From: Ambrosia x helenae
Taxonomy: Eukaryota; Streptophyta; Magnoliopsida; Asterales; Asteraceae
Direction: 5' to 3'
NCBI GenBank assembly: GCA_030844895.1
Contig: CM061228.1
Location: 140,542,444-140,606,443, forward strand
Length of the DNA stretch: 64,000 bases
Part shown: positions 22,594 through 32,193 of the stretch, piece by piece
How positions within the stretch are numbered: position 1 is the first letter of the stretch
Layout of the letters: each line of letters opens with the position of its first letter
Notes under the pieces: generated by a model
What the model was told of the DNA's origin: nothing
What the model saw: only the letters and a program-made list of their open reading frames with translations
Database searches by the model: none
Translations under genes and position numbers: made by a program

Positions 22594-23583
22594 TTGGTGT
22601 TATAAACTCTCAATTAATTTAGTTATTTGCGTCCAATATATGACGCCTGATTATCCAAAAGGCATAAATAGTAAAGCAAAAAATAAAAATTAAGTTTAAC
22701 ATTATAATAAGGTGGATAGATAAAAATACGCAACTAAGATGATAAGACAAAACGTATTAATAACTAAGAATGTCTAAGATCAATAAAGTTCTTGACGAAG
22801 TATGCCAGTTGGTTAGGGAAGCGATTTAATTGATAAACTAATGGTTTGATTATAATAATTTCAATAATCGATTTATGTGGTGTGTGTTATTCTTATATGT
22901 GTATAATTAACTGTACTAAACCAACGTTTGTGTTCCGCTATAAATAATATGTTATGTTTCGGAAAAGTCTTGCTATGGTTTTCACGCATATTCCTTGTCT
23001 TTTACAGAAATTCTACTATTTTATTTGACTCGGGATATAATTGATCTTTAGTAATTGAAGTAACCAAACCGTTTATAATCGAATTGAATATGAAAATCTA
23101 AAAACAGAAATATCAGATATAGGTTCGGTTTTAGCTTATAACCAAACCGGTCCATGTTCACCCTGGCGTGTTAACTCGTGTAACACACTTAGTGAAATAT
23201 GTTATTTGTGTCATAACCCACGTAATAGACTAGTTGAACCTGTTTAGACATGTTGTAATTTGTGTCATTGACATGTGACCCATTTATGACTTAAGACTAT
23301 TTAGCTTAAATCTTAATCCATTTAACTTCAATTCATTATGAGTCATGTTTATTAACAAACCGTGTTATAAATTGTTAGCTCTGAATGACACTCGTATTCC
23401 CTTGTGTATTAGGACACCTCCACAAAAGTAGAGAAATGTTAAGTTTAGTGCTAATTTGATGTGAAATTTTTATTTATTAAATAAAACAGAGTATTTTCAT
23501 ATGTATAATTTAGGATGTTACATATAAGATCATTATAATAAAAAGACTTGCAATTTGCAAAGTCTTTTATTATTCTTTTATTA

Positions 23584-23804
23584 GACCATGTGTAGTAGGG
23601 CGTTATTTGGGCTTAAAATTGAAAAATAGCGCCCAAACACCGCTACAGGAGGGCTTTATGGGGCGCTATTTTACTTTCAAATTGAAAAAAAGGGTGTTTG
23701 GCGCTATTGTTATAACGCCATTTTGTTTTGTTTTGTGTGCAAATTTGTTCCACCAATGAAATTGGAGGGAGGGGCGCTACCCCTTTGTTCCACTACAGGC
23801 AGTC
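23584..23804. mobile_element. PIF/Harbinger-type MITE (221 bp)
   Basis: Begins GACCATGTGTAGTAGG and ends CCACTACAGGCAGTC, imperfect inverted repeats flanked by TTA on both sides (23581-23583, 23805-23807). Contains GGCGCTATT motifs in both orientations, like the element at 58051-58903. No ORF. Confidence 0.65.
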
Positions 23805-23944
23805 TTACACACAAGAAAATAGTTTAAGTTATTACATAAAACACATTTTAAATAAACAGGTCAGCCTTTGAACCCGCTGACGTGACCACGGCCCATTTAG
23901 CTAAACATGCATCATGCATGTGATGAGTCTTAATTTATATATGT

Positions 23945-24303
23945 GTAATTCTTACTTAAATTTCCATTCCAAAGCCTTGTGATCATTCTCAGGATCAAAG
24001 CCAAACGTGCCATAGTTGACCAAGGAGTCTGGCTAACTACTTTGAGATACACAACCTTCTTTTCGACTAGTTGACTGAAAAACCAGTGAGCAGCAACTTT
24101 AAGCGACTCCAGTAGTTCCAATGGCACCCCATGGTTAACCACCTGAAAGAGCCCGAGAGTTTCGGACGTATGGGCTATGGCCTTCACCACCTGTTCATGG
24201 TTGGGGCCATCCAGCTCAGACAGATCAATGGTCAGGATTTCAAGTGAACCAGCAGCCTGTTGCTTGTTGATTCGGTGGTGTGGTGTGAAAAAATGTATGA
24301 GCT
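23945..24303 (-). pseudogene. 2-oxoglutarate/Fe(II) oxygenase N-terminal fragment
   Basis: Minus-strand frame with the N-terminal signature of plant 2OG dioxygenases: ILTIDLSELDGPNHEQVVKA, then LGLFQVVNHGVPLELLESLK and EKKVVYLKVV. Wording is closest to the feruloyl-CoA 6'-hydroxylase-like group as I remember it. A frameshift follows at about 24030, after which the expected YGT...ALEWK continues in another frame. The catalytic HxD...H half is absent within 8 kb. A broken, partial gene. Confidence 0.65.
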
Positions 24304-24830
24304 CTCAAATATCTTGTTCTTATTATTATGATCATGAATACAAACATACACCCATATATATAGGGAATACAAGTGAGGCGGTTAAACATAACTAACTAAC
24401 TCACAATCTAGAATAATCTATAACCATCTAGAAACAACTCTATCTAGAATCGGGTCCCTCCAAGTTGAAGATGATCGCTGCTGATTTTCATGAAATGGGT
24501 TTTAACGACATATCCACAAAATTCTTCACCAACGTCTCTTTTTCCTTCTCGACTCATGCTTTTGATTATCTTAGTTAAAGTCGTTCCACATTGTCTTGTA
24601 GGCAGTAATTCTTCTTCGGATGTTACGTGGAGCGGTGTTCCCGACACGGTCACGTCACTCAACTCCTTGGATGTTTGTCGGCATGGGGTTGGCGATAGGC
24701 ATATTGATGCAAGGAATCCAAAGTAGGTTTGATCAGCGCGTGGCACGTGAGATAAAACTCATTGTACGCTTGTTGGATTGTGAAATTATGGATTACGATT
24801 GGAAAGGATTTATTGATTTACTAGCTTATA
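24304..24830. other. Intergenic, possibly LTR-derived
   Basis: Contains open frames on both strands (24444-24746 minus, 24620-24955 plus) without recognisable domains. The 24310-24440 stretch (TATATATAGGG, repeated TAACTAACTAAC) looks promoter- or LTR-like, but no matching second LTR was found. Confidence 0.3.
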
Positions 24831-24861
24831 CCCCGGGAGCGTCCCGGGTTGAAAAATCTAA

Positions 24862-25070
24862 GGGGGTGTTTGGGATTGATTATTCAAAACAGATTATACG
24901 TTTTGGAAAAGCAGGGGTGGAGCTGCTTATAGATTATTGCGTTTTGGCAGCCTAAAAAACTGATTATCTGCGTTTTCAAAACGCAATCCAAACACTAAAA
25001 ATTGATTATCTGCATTTTCAAAACGCAATAATCTAAAAATCAAATTCAAAACGCAATCCCAAACACCCTC
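24862..25070. mobile_element. PIF/Harbinger-type MITE (209 bp)
   Basis: GGGGGTGTTTGGGATTG and CAATCCCAAACACCCTC are inverted repeats, flanked by TAA (24859-24861, 25071-25073). The related Helitron at 13703 lacks it at the equivalent place (GAGAAATTTAAGTAAAG), confirming the insertion. Confidence 0.8.
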
Positions 25071-25431
25071 TAAGTAAAGTGAATAAAATTAGAATTATCA
25101 AAACTATAAAAATGGCATCTATGTATCAACTTACATTAGATACTTTAAAAAAAATACCAAAAGATCTATTTCACCTTACAACGTCAACACCTAAAACAGA
25201 ATATTAAGATCCCAAGCACTTCAAGGGACATAGATTGTTTAGCACCAATACATTCAGTCAAAGGTCTTTAACTGCATACAATAAGATTTGAGCTATTTCA
25301 GAATATGGTAGAAAAAGAAAACATAGCAATTACCTGTTGGAGAGCGTCCCGGGTTGAAATATCTAATGTGACATAATAAAATATCTAATATGACAACATA
25401 ATTAATGACTTGCCAATATATGATTAATGAA

Positions 25432-25474
<43 letters not shown>
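25432..25474. repeat. (TTA)n microsatellite
   Basis: About 14 uninterrupted ATT/TTA units inside Helitron H2. Confidence 0.85.
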
Positions 25475-26235
25475 TTAAACAAATCTCTGTAATAAGTTAT
25501 CATATATTAATATAAAAAAAGGGTAATTGGGTCGGGTATCACCTAATCCCAGACCCGCCCAAACCCACAATTTTTTTTAAACTAATTCCAAACCTGACAC
25601 AATACTTGTCGGGTTACAAAAAATAGTCGTTTTTTTCTCCGTTTTTTATATAGCACTATGGTACTCGTTGGAAAGATAATAAAACGCCCGTTAATTTGGT
25701 GTAATTTTTTTCTTTAAAAAATCTCGTGTATAAAAGATATTAACGTTTAAAAGTTATGGGAGGAAACATTAGAGATAAAAATCTAATTTTGTTTTTAAAT
25801 TTTAAGTTATTATTTTCCTAACATAAAGGCCTTGTCACATGGGATGACACATGGCACACTCAATAAAGAGAATACTCTCTTTGAATGTCATGTCATTAAA
25901 ATGGCTTTGGTTTATTATATGTATAGATTGGTTTTTTCAAAAAGCCAATGAGTCAATTAATCATTTATAAGGCACCACAGGGCACCTTCGGTATTGGGAA
26001 TTCGGCTTAGTACCCGGATCGGCTACACGGTTTCGACCGTTTCGGCTTAGGAAATCGGATATAGATTTTGGCATGTGGTAGCCGATTGTTTTGAATGCTA
26101 CAAACTGTCAAATGACCGCTATACATTAAAAAATAAAATTATTTTTAACAGTATATAAACACGCAACTCTAATACATAAAATTTTATAGCTCTCTCATCT
26201 TACCATTCTCACTTTCATACCAAAAATTTACTATC

Positions 26236-27440
26236 ATGGCAAATAAATTACTTGTGATTATTCCACCAATGGAGTTGGATGCCGATATTTCAAACGATAG
26301 CAGTCTGCTTTTTTATTAACGATCTCATCGAGCAAGTTGACGAGAAAGACATGACATCATCAAAAAAGTCATTAAACGTGATCATGAAAAAGGTAAGCAA
26401 ATCCTTATGAATGACTATTTTGTTGCTGAACCCAAATATAACGATGATGTTTTCCCCTATCGGTTCCGTGTGTTGAAACAATTGTTTTTAAAGATTGTTG
26501 CCGACATCACAGCCAAATATCCATGGCTTCAAGAGGGTTACGATGGAAGGATGAATAAAAGTTTTACACTTATTCAAAAAATCACTTATGTCATTAAACA
26601 ATTTGCACACGGTAACACACCGAATGAATATGACGACTGTTTGTGCATGTATGAAAGGACTTCACATGAGTCCCTTTATTTTTTTGCAACGCCGTAATTC
26701 AAACTTACGGCGAGGAGTTTTCGCGTCGACCCATAAACCACGATGTTGCAATTTTATACCAAAACCACGAAGAAAAATATCATATTCCTGACATTATGGG
26801 TAGCATCGATTGTACACATCTAGAATGGAGAAATTGTCTAAGAGAGCTGAAATGAACATTTACGAAAGGTACCTACAATCACCCAACGGTTTTACTTGAG
26901 GCGGTTACGTCACAGGATATCTGGTTTTGCATGGTTATTGTGGTGCACCTGGTTCACTCAACGACATCAATGTCCTCCAAACTTCTCCTAATTTACTAAA
27001 TGAACGGAATGGGACAGCGCCTAAATGTCCATTTACTGTCAACGGATACACATACAAACATGGATACTATTTAACCGAAGGGATATACCCTACTTGGGCA
27101 TTGTTTGTGAAAATATTTCCACATCCAACAGATCCAAATGAAAAGAAGTGGAAAAGATTGCAAGAAGGCGCAAGAAAAGATGTTGAACGCGCTTTTGGTT
27201 CTCTAAAGGGAAAATGGAGCATTTTAAGGCGACTCATGCGTGCCTACACGGTGGACAAGATTAGAACCGTGGCGTATACATGCATGATATTGCATAACAT
27301 GATCCTTAAAGACGAGAGAAATGCCTTCTCGCCGGTTCACGTTAGGGATCCGGTTGTTCAACCCTTTTTTGACGATGATGCCTTTCGTGGAATTACGGAT
27401 CCACACACGCATTTCCGACTTCGCATTGACCTAGTCGAAC
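26236..27440 (+). pseudogene. PIF/Harbinger transposase (DDE), broken
   Basis: Coding similarity to plant Harbinger transposases (ALP1/HARBI1 family). The N-terminal part is near 26236-26400. A helical domain RFRVLKQLFLKIVADI...RTSHESLYFF lies at about 26455-26690. The catalytic domain shows GSIDCTHLEWRN (first D), GAPGSLNDINVLQ (second D), GYYLTEGIYPTW and ARKDVERAFG (E), ending with MILHNMILKDER. The DDE residues survive, but there are stops and frameshifts near 26318, 26693, 26850 and 26925. Its own terminal repeats were not found. It may once have mobilised the Harbinger MITEs of this window; that is inference. Confidence 0.82.
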
Positions 27441-27764
27441 ATTTCGCATTTTTAATATTTATAGTTGAATTTTTTTATGTTTCGCATTTTTTATTATATT
27501 TACATGTATTTTATTTTATTTAAGTTTATTTGCTTTTATTTTGTTTAAATTAATTAATATTAAAAAAAAATAGACTACCTTACACTAGACGTTTCTGTTT
27601 CTAGTGTTTAAATTACTTAGGCTACTTGAAGGGTAAAATAACATGACATTATGTGATTGGTACGCTTTTGGCTACTTTAGACTTATGCCCCTTCCTCCCT
27701 AAAAGCTATAAAAACTATAACTTTTTGACCATACTAATTTATTGGTTTTTTTTAAAGCTAATAA

Positions 27765-27989
27765 GGAGTTGTTTGGTTGATTAAATACTAAATCATTAAG
27801 AGGTCTGAATGGTTAATAGGCTCTGAATGATTAAGTGCTGAATGATTCAGCTATGCACCAAGTCTGAATGGTTCAGCTCTTAATCATTTCATTTAGAGCC
27901 TTTTTTTAGGTTGAAATAAACAGTCTGAATGTTGAACCATTAAGAGTTGAATGGTTCAAAGCCTCATTAAGAGGCTACCAAACAGACCC
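27765..27989. mobile_element. PIF/Harbinger-type MITE (225 bp)
   Basis: GGAGTTGTTTGG...CCAAACAGACCC between TAA duplications (27762-27764, 27990-27992). Block 2 shows the empty site GCTAATAAGTTAATA at about 55021. The internal sequence is a set of CTGAATGGTTCA-like repeats. Confidence 0.82.
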
Positions 27990-28178
27990 TAAGTTAATAG
28001 CTCATTTCCAAACTCAATCCCAAACACCATGTGGTTAATTTTGTGAATTATAATGAATCAAAAAATGCAGCATTTTAAAAACAACAAAATGTAAAATAAG
28101 ACTGATATAATAAATTAGTAATCCTTTTTCCCTTCATCATCTAATGAAGACGAATTCGTCCCAACAACAGTCAGCTCC

Positions 28179-28583
28179 TTAATCTTTTTTGACGGCCTCT
28201 TTGGCAGCGTCCCATGCACCCGCCACCGCCTGCTCCGTCTTCTCGGCCACCGTTCCAGCCGCATCCATAGTCTTATCCTTAGCCTCGTTCGCCATCTCCA
28301 CGGCTTTGTTCCCCCCTTCTTCGGCTTTTTTGGCCACCATGCTTGCAGTCTCCTGAACACTTTCTTTAATCTCACTGGCTTTGTTAGCCGCTATGTCTTT
28401 TATCTCACCGGCTTTGTCAGCCGCTGTGTCATTCATCTCACCAGCTCTGTCGGCGACTCTTCTCGCCATATCATTTGCTTCGTCTTTCAACTCATTGGCT
28501 TTTGCGTTTATATTATCCTGGATTTCCCCTGCACCTTCTTTTATTTTGTTGAATGATTCGTCTCCTTTACTTGCATGTATTCT
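28179..28583 (-). CDS. LEA_4 protein, exon 2 (LEA copy 1)
   Basis: 135 codons including the stop, joined in phase 0 to exon 1 (29271-29408) across a 687-bp GT-AG intron to give a 180-residue protein. It carries imperfect 11-mer LEA group-3 repeats (AADKAGEIKDI, EAKDKTMDAAG). Such proteins are disordered when hydrated, fold to amphipathic helices on drying, and protect membranes or enzymes. A 1-nt insertion at about 28192-28198 relative to copy 3 gives an early stop (KEAVKKD). The +1 frame still encodes the C-terminus seen in copy 3 (KKIKEL...GKKDY, ending near 28115). Copy 2 shares the shift. Confidence 0.82.
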   Translation of the reverse strand, partial: RIHASKGDESFNKIKEGAGEIQDNINAKANELKDEANDMARRVADRAGEMNDTAADKAGEIKDIAANKASEIKESVQETASMVAKKAEEGGNKAVEMANEAKDKTMDAAGTVAEKTEQAVAGAWDAAKEAVKKD

Positions 28584-28714
28584 CTACATAACAAAATACT
28601 TTTTTAAATTAAAACTTGATTGAAAATTGAAATATAAGCAATTCTATGCCTAATATAATCACTATAGGTGGTTGAACCATTATAACTTTTTAGCACGGTG
28701 TCGTCAAGGTTTTA

Positions 28715-28978
28715 CTCGTTAAAGTTAAAAATGACGGACGGTAATCATACGTCAGGGGTGACGTTGATAGCAAAAGACAAGGGGTACATGCACCAATCGG
28801 GTTTGTCCTAAGTCATATGCGTCTTATGTCTAAGGCTTGATACAAAACCACTATTGAGCCGGGGTCAGCTATTTATTTCCACAGGTAGAGGTAAGATTGT
28901 ATACATCTTACCTTCTTCCTCCTACCCTACCTTAGCTCTTGCTATCAGTTGGATTAACTGAGTATGATGATGACGTTA
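28715..28978 (+). repeat. SINE-like element in LEA-1 intron
   Basis: Same family as 18320-18625, here on the plus strand, ending GATTAACTGAGTATGATGATGACG. It also sits in the LEA copy 2 intron (55965-56180), so it predates the block duplication. Confidence 0.6.
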
Positions 28979-28999
28979 AAGTCAAGGGTCCAACTCTTG

Positions 29000-29159
29000 T
29001 TTTTTTTTTAGTTTAATGTTATTTATTAAAACGAAATACGAAAGTTACATCACAATAGAAGGTAGACGGGCAACAAGATGCATCACCATCCCTTTCCAAA
29101 TTGCGAACCCAAACCTACTAAAAACAAATCCTTACCCCTGGAGATGAACTTTTGCTGTG
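29000..29159 (-). pseudogene. LINE-like 3' end in LEA-1 intron (copy E)
   Basis: Minus-strand copy of the C-terminal end (stop at about 29055) with a T10 run at 29000 representing its poly(A) tail and AACTCTTG duplications at 28992-28999 and 29160-29167. Block 2 has the empty site (GACTCTTGTGTTTTTG, about 56214). Confidence 0.75.
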
Positions 29160-29270
29160 AACTCTTGTTTTAGTTTTAAAAAATAATAAATAATACACAT
29201 CAGATTTTACATAACAAATCTGCCTTAATATAACAAATGGGTTAACTAGAATATTGATTAATGTAGCTAC

Positions 29271-29408
29271 CTGAGAGTGTTTGGAGGCAGATGTGAAGCA
29301 AACCCTCGAAGCTTTTTGAGGGAAAGAAAGACAAGTGAAACGAGGAATGCTTGATTTAGAGATGTCGAAGATAGCAGCAGTTTGTGTGAAATGCATTAAT
29401 GCAGCCAT
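29271..29408 (-). CDS. LEA copy 1, exon 1 (transit peptide)
   Basis: 46 codons from ATG 29408 to donor CAG|GTAGCT at 29270. The Ser/Thr/Phe/Arg-rich, acid-poor N-terminus (MAALMHFTQTAA...CLSFPQKASR) looks like a plastid or mitochondrial transit peptide, with cleavage likely near SRVCFTSAS. Targeting is inferred. Confidence 0.85.
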
Positions 29409-29512
29409 CCTTAATTAATTAACAAACCTTCAAATACTCTACAGTATGTACGTTGCAGATTATTTGGTTTTGTTTTGGTTTGGTTGTGTTGTTGGCTGTG
29501 AGGAGGTTTTGA

Positions 29513-29565
29513 TTATAAAGGCGGAAACAGAGGGGAAGGTGGCAGCTTGAATGTGTATACGTGTA
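29513..29565 (-). promoter_or_regulatory. LEA-1 promoter: TATA-like box and ABRE core
   Basis: A TTATAA motif lies at about 29513-29518, 105 bp before the ATG, and TACGTGTA (ACGTG core) at 29558-29565. Both are kept upstream of copies 2 and 3. ACGTG elements mediate abscisic-acid and desiccation response, which fits LEA genes. Confidence 0.5.
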
Positions 29566-30099
29566 AGAGATATATAGGTGGTAGGCTTTTCATGATCATC
29601 CATTAATTATCCTTTTTTTCTTCTAAATCTGCATTTTACCTTTATGTTTCGAAAAAGATCTACCAAATTATTTTATGTTTGTCTCGAAAAATATCCTTCT
29701 TTTTTTTTTTTTAAGGCATCTCGAAAAATATCTATTAAATTCAATGAGTTGTTTCAAATAATCAAAACGACCGGTGAATAACGAAAAACATAAAATGATA
29801 TTTAAACCAATTAATAATGGAGTGATAACCATCCTATGGCTGATTCAAGGAGAGTGAAATAAAACAAAAGTTTTAAGCCACTTTTCTTAGGGCCTCAAAT
29901 TCTAAAAGAAAATATATTTATTATATGTAAATGAATGGTGATCAATGGAAACAGAAAGTAGTATTTAAATTGCACTCAAACAGAGTGCAATAAAACAAAG
30001 TTTTGGACCCACCCTTCGTTACGGACTCAAATTCTTAAAGAAAATATATTATATGTAAATGATTTTGGTTTTCAGATTGTCGACATTGAGACTTATGAT

Positions 30100-30531
30100 T
30101 AGGGTGCAAACGAGTCGAGTCGTTTGTGCCTTATCGAGTTCGAGCCGAGCATGAGCCTAAAACAAAGATCGTTTATTTATCGAGCCCGAGCTCGAGCCTG
30201 ACATATGTATAATATTAGTTTTTTTAATATTTAATAATATTTACCCCTCGTTTAAAGTTGTTAAGTTAACGATCCCGAACTCGAGCTTCACTTATCGAGC
30301 TCACGAGCCTAAACGAACTATTATTTATATTATTTTTATTTAATATATTAACTAATTGAAAACAAACGAGTCGAGCCCGAGCCGAGCTCGAACTTGGGAA
30401 ATTACCAACGAGCCAAGCTCGAGCTTTGAAAACAAAGCTCGAATCAAGCCGAGCTAAGCTCTCATAACTTAATCGAGGTCGACCTCGAGCCTGGTCGAGC
30501 TCGGACTCGGCTCGGCTTATTTGCACCCCTA
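30100..30531. mobile_element. hAT-type MITE rich in CGAGCTCGAG repeats
   Basis: TAGGGTGCAAACGAG...TTTGCACCCCTA with perfect 8-bp duplications CTTATGAT (30092-30099, 30532-30539). Block 2 shows the uninterrupted site (GCCTATGATCTATAG at about 59294). Filled with GAGCCGAGCTCG-type repeats on both strands; no real ORF. Confidence 0.88.
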
Positions 30532-30661
30532 CTTATGATCTATAACGATGCATATACAAGGCACATATATGAATCATAGGATCTAAAACAACCCAGTTTT
30601 GTTATCTGCTTAAAACTTTGAGCCGACCCTGTATTTCAGTACCTATAAACCAGAAAATGCT

Positions 30662-31183
30662 TGTTAGGATCGGAGAACACACACGCACACGAACACAAGT
30701 ATTTACGTGGTTCGGTCTAAACTGGCCTACGTCCACGGGGGCAACTGGGTATTCTTTATTATTGAGTGATGTAAAGATTACAAGTACAAGAGATTATTTA
30801 TAGGCTCGTAATTAGGTTAAACCCTATGCTAAACTTAATCACCAAGTTAATCATACTAGGCTTCAAACGATTGGGCCTATAGGTGGGCTGAAGGCAACAT
30901 CTCCAACAATCTCCCACTTGGTGTCTTCGGACCACGAACTGCACCACCTCTTCTGTACATCTGTAAATAAGATCTTCCCTTGATCTTCAATGCACCTCCA
31001 GTTACCCCGATCTCCTCAACATTATTCCTGGAGACCAGCTGAAGCTCCGCACAGCTTCAGCTTATCCAACGTCACATATTTAGTGAACATGTCTGCTGGA
31101 TTCTTAGCACCTGAGATATTCTTCAAGTTGATTGTGCCATCAACAACCAATCCTCTCACGAAGTGATACCTGTCGTCAAAGGT
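30662..31183 (-). mobile_element. Truncated Copia: 3' LTR plus RNase H end
   Basis: LTR at 30662-30908 (minus: TGTTGGAGATG...ATCCTAACA). Before it on the minus strand are a purine tract (AAGTGGGAGAT) and the C-terminal coding end YHFVRGLVVDGTINLKN, NPADMFTK, then stop near 31040. The fragment is cut at about 31183. The 5' LTR and the rest of pol are missing. Confidence 0.75.
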
Positions 31184-32190
31184 CATACAAAACCTAAATA
31201 ACCTAGGTAGCCAGGGTAAGTAAGGAATATCGAATCCACGAGGAGCATGTGGTTAGCGTCACAATTGTTTGTTTATTTGTCTAAGCTAGCTAACTTTATC
31301 TTTTTTGTTTGTTTTATAAAAATGTTGAAATGATAACAAAATAATTTAAATAAATAATAAAGATAAATATAACTTCTACCCGGGATCCTATTTGTATAAT
31401 CTTGCAACCTATTCGATTTAACTACAAGAACACCACATAGACATGGCATTGGTTATCCTGTCACAATAACTAGCTATCCTGTCACAATAACTATTCAGAT
31501 TGAAATAATAACTAAGGACAATTTACTCAATGGTAATCAATTTAGTTATCCTATCACAATACTAAAGATGATCTTTGATAGTAACCGAACAATCTAGTTA
31601 TCCTGTCACAATAACTAAAGCCGATTTCTAACACCAACCGTGCAACCTAATTATCCCTATACAAATATCAACCAACCTCCCTATAATGTCAGAAATCACA
31701 GTTAATAGATAAATTGATTCAAATACAAGCAAGGTTTATTCAATCCAACACAAGTAGTAAAAATACTAGTTCATACATAATTAAAACAAGTTCAGAAAAC
31801 AAAATCAATACAAAGATTCACCCGGGGAAAGCTACATATGACTTAACCGCTCATGTTTATAGCATAAACCTCCATCCCCTTGTTTCTTCTCCTGCTGTCC
31901 GACCTGCCATCAAAAGAACCTATCTGCTCTCCTTCTCTCGACAGCCAAGAGGCTGCCGTCTATATAAAAATCCTCTCGTAGTCTCGTACCCTCTAAATAA
32001 TATTCCACCCTTTAAATATTAATTGCCACTTGATATTCTTTTTTGATTCGGTCCAGTAACGATCCACCAAACATATGTATGCTTTTGATTTATAGCCCAC
32101 TTGCATTAGTAACTTGATGGCCCATATGATAATTGATGCAATACATAATATGTAAAGTTTTGCTGAACAATTCAAAATGACATTTAAACT
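31184..32190 (-). repeat. LTR-like sequence, internally repetitive
   Basis: Resembles a solo LTR read on the minus strand (CTCGTGGATTCGATATTCC ... GGTTATTTAGGTTTTGTATG at its end), though no certain left border or target duplication was found. Contains four copies of AGTTATCCTGTCACAATAACT (31451-31616). No coding region. Confidence 0.4.
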
Positions 32191-32193
32191 TAA

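Larger units (their letters stand above)
21700..23300. repeat. Tandem segmental duplication, half B
   Basis: Homologous to 18972-21330 block by block. It differs mainly by private insertions: a LINE copy at 21950-22233 here, and LINE copy C, a SINE and a hAT MITE in half A. Confidence 0.72.
24831..25927 (-). mobile_element. Non-autonomous Helitron (H2) with nested MITE
   Basis: Minus-strand 5' end TCTATACATATAATAAACC (25927). The 3' end is a CCCGGGA-CGC-TCCCGGG hairpin, 7 nt, then CTAG (24831-24834) between A and T. The same termini occur at 13703-14094. A second hairpin copy lies inside at about 25345. A 209-bp MITE (24862-25070) and a (TTA)n microsatellite (about 25432-25474) lie within. 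No helicase ORF. Confidence 0.65.
27541..30650. repeat. LEA paralogous block 1
   Basis: Homologous to 54817-59425 from TTTAAATTAATTAATATT to the CAGTACCTATAAA stretch, and more weakly to 61088-63488. Private insertions here: a MITE (27765-27989), a LINE tail (29000-29159) and a hAT MITE (30100-30531). About 130 bp around 29855-30060 is also locally duplicated. Confidence 0.8.

Noticed and set aside
24444..24955. Gene in the open frames next to the 2OG oxygenase fragment
   Set aside because: No recognisable motif, frames overlap on both strands, and one runs into Helitron H2 and its MITE.
25960..27560. Complete Harbinger transposon around the transposase
   Set aside because: No matching terminal repeats with TWA duplications could be found, so only the transposase pseudogene is called.
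31451..31616. CRISPR-like spaced repeats
   Set aside because: Plant nuclear context, irregular spacing and LTR-like surroundings; no cas genes.
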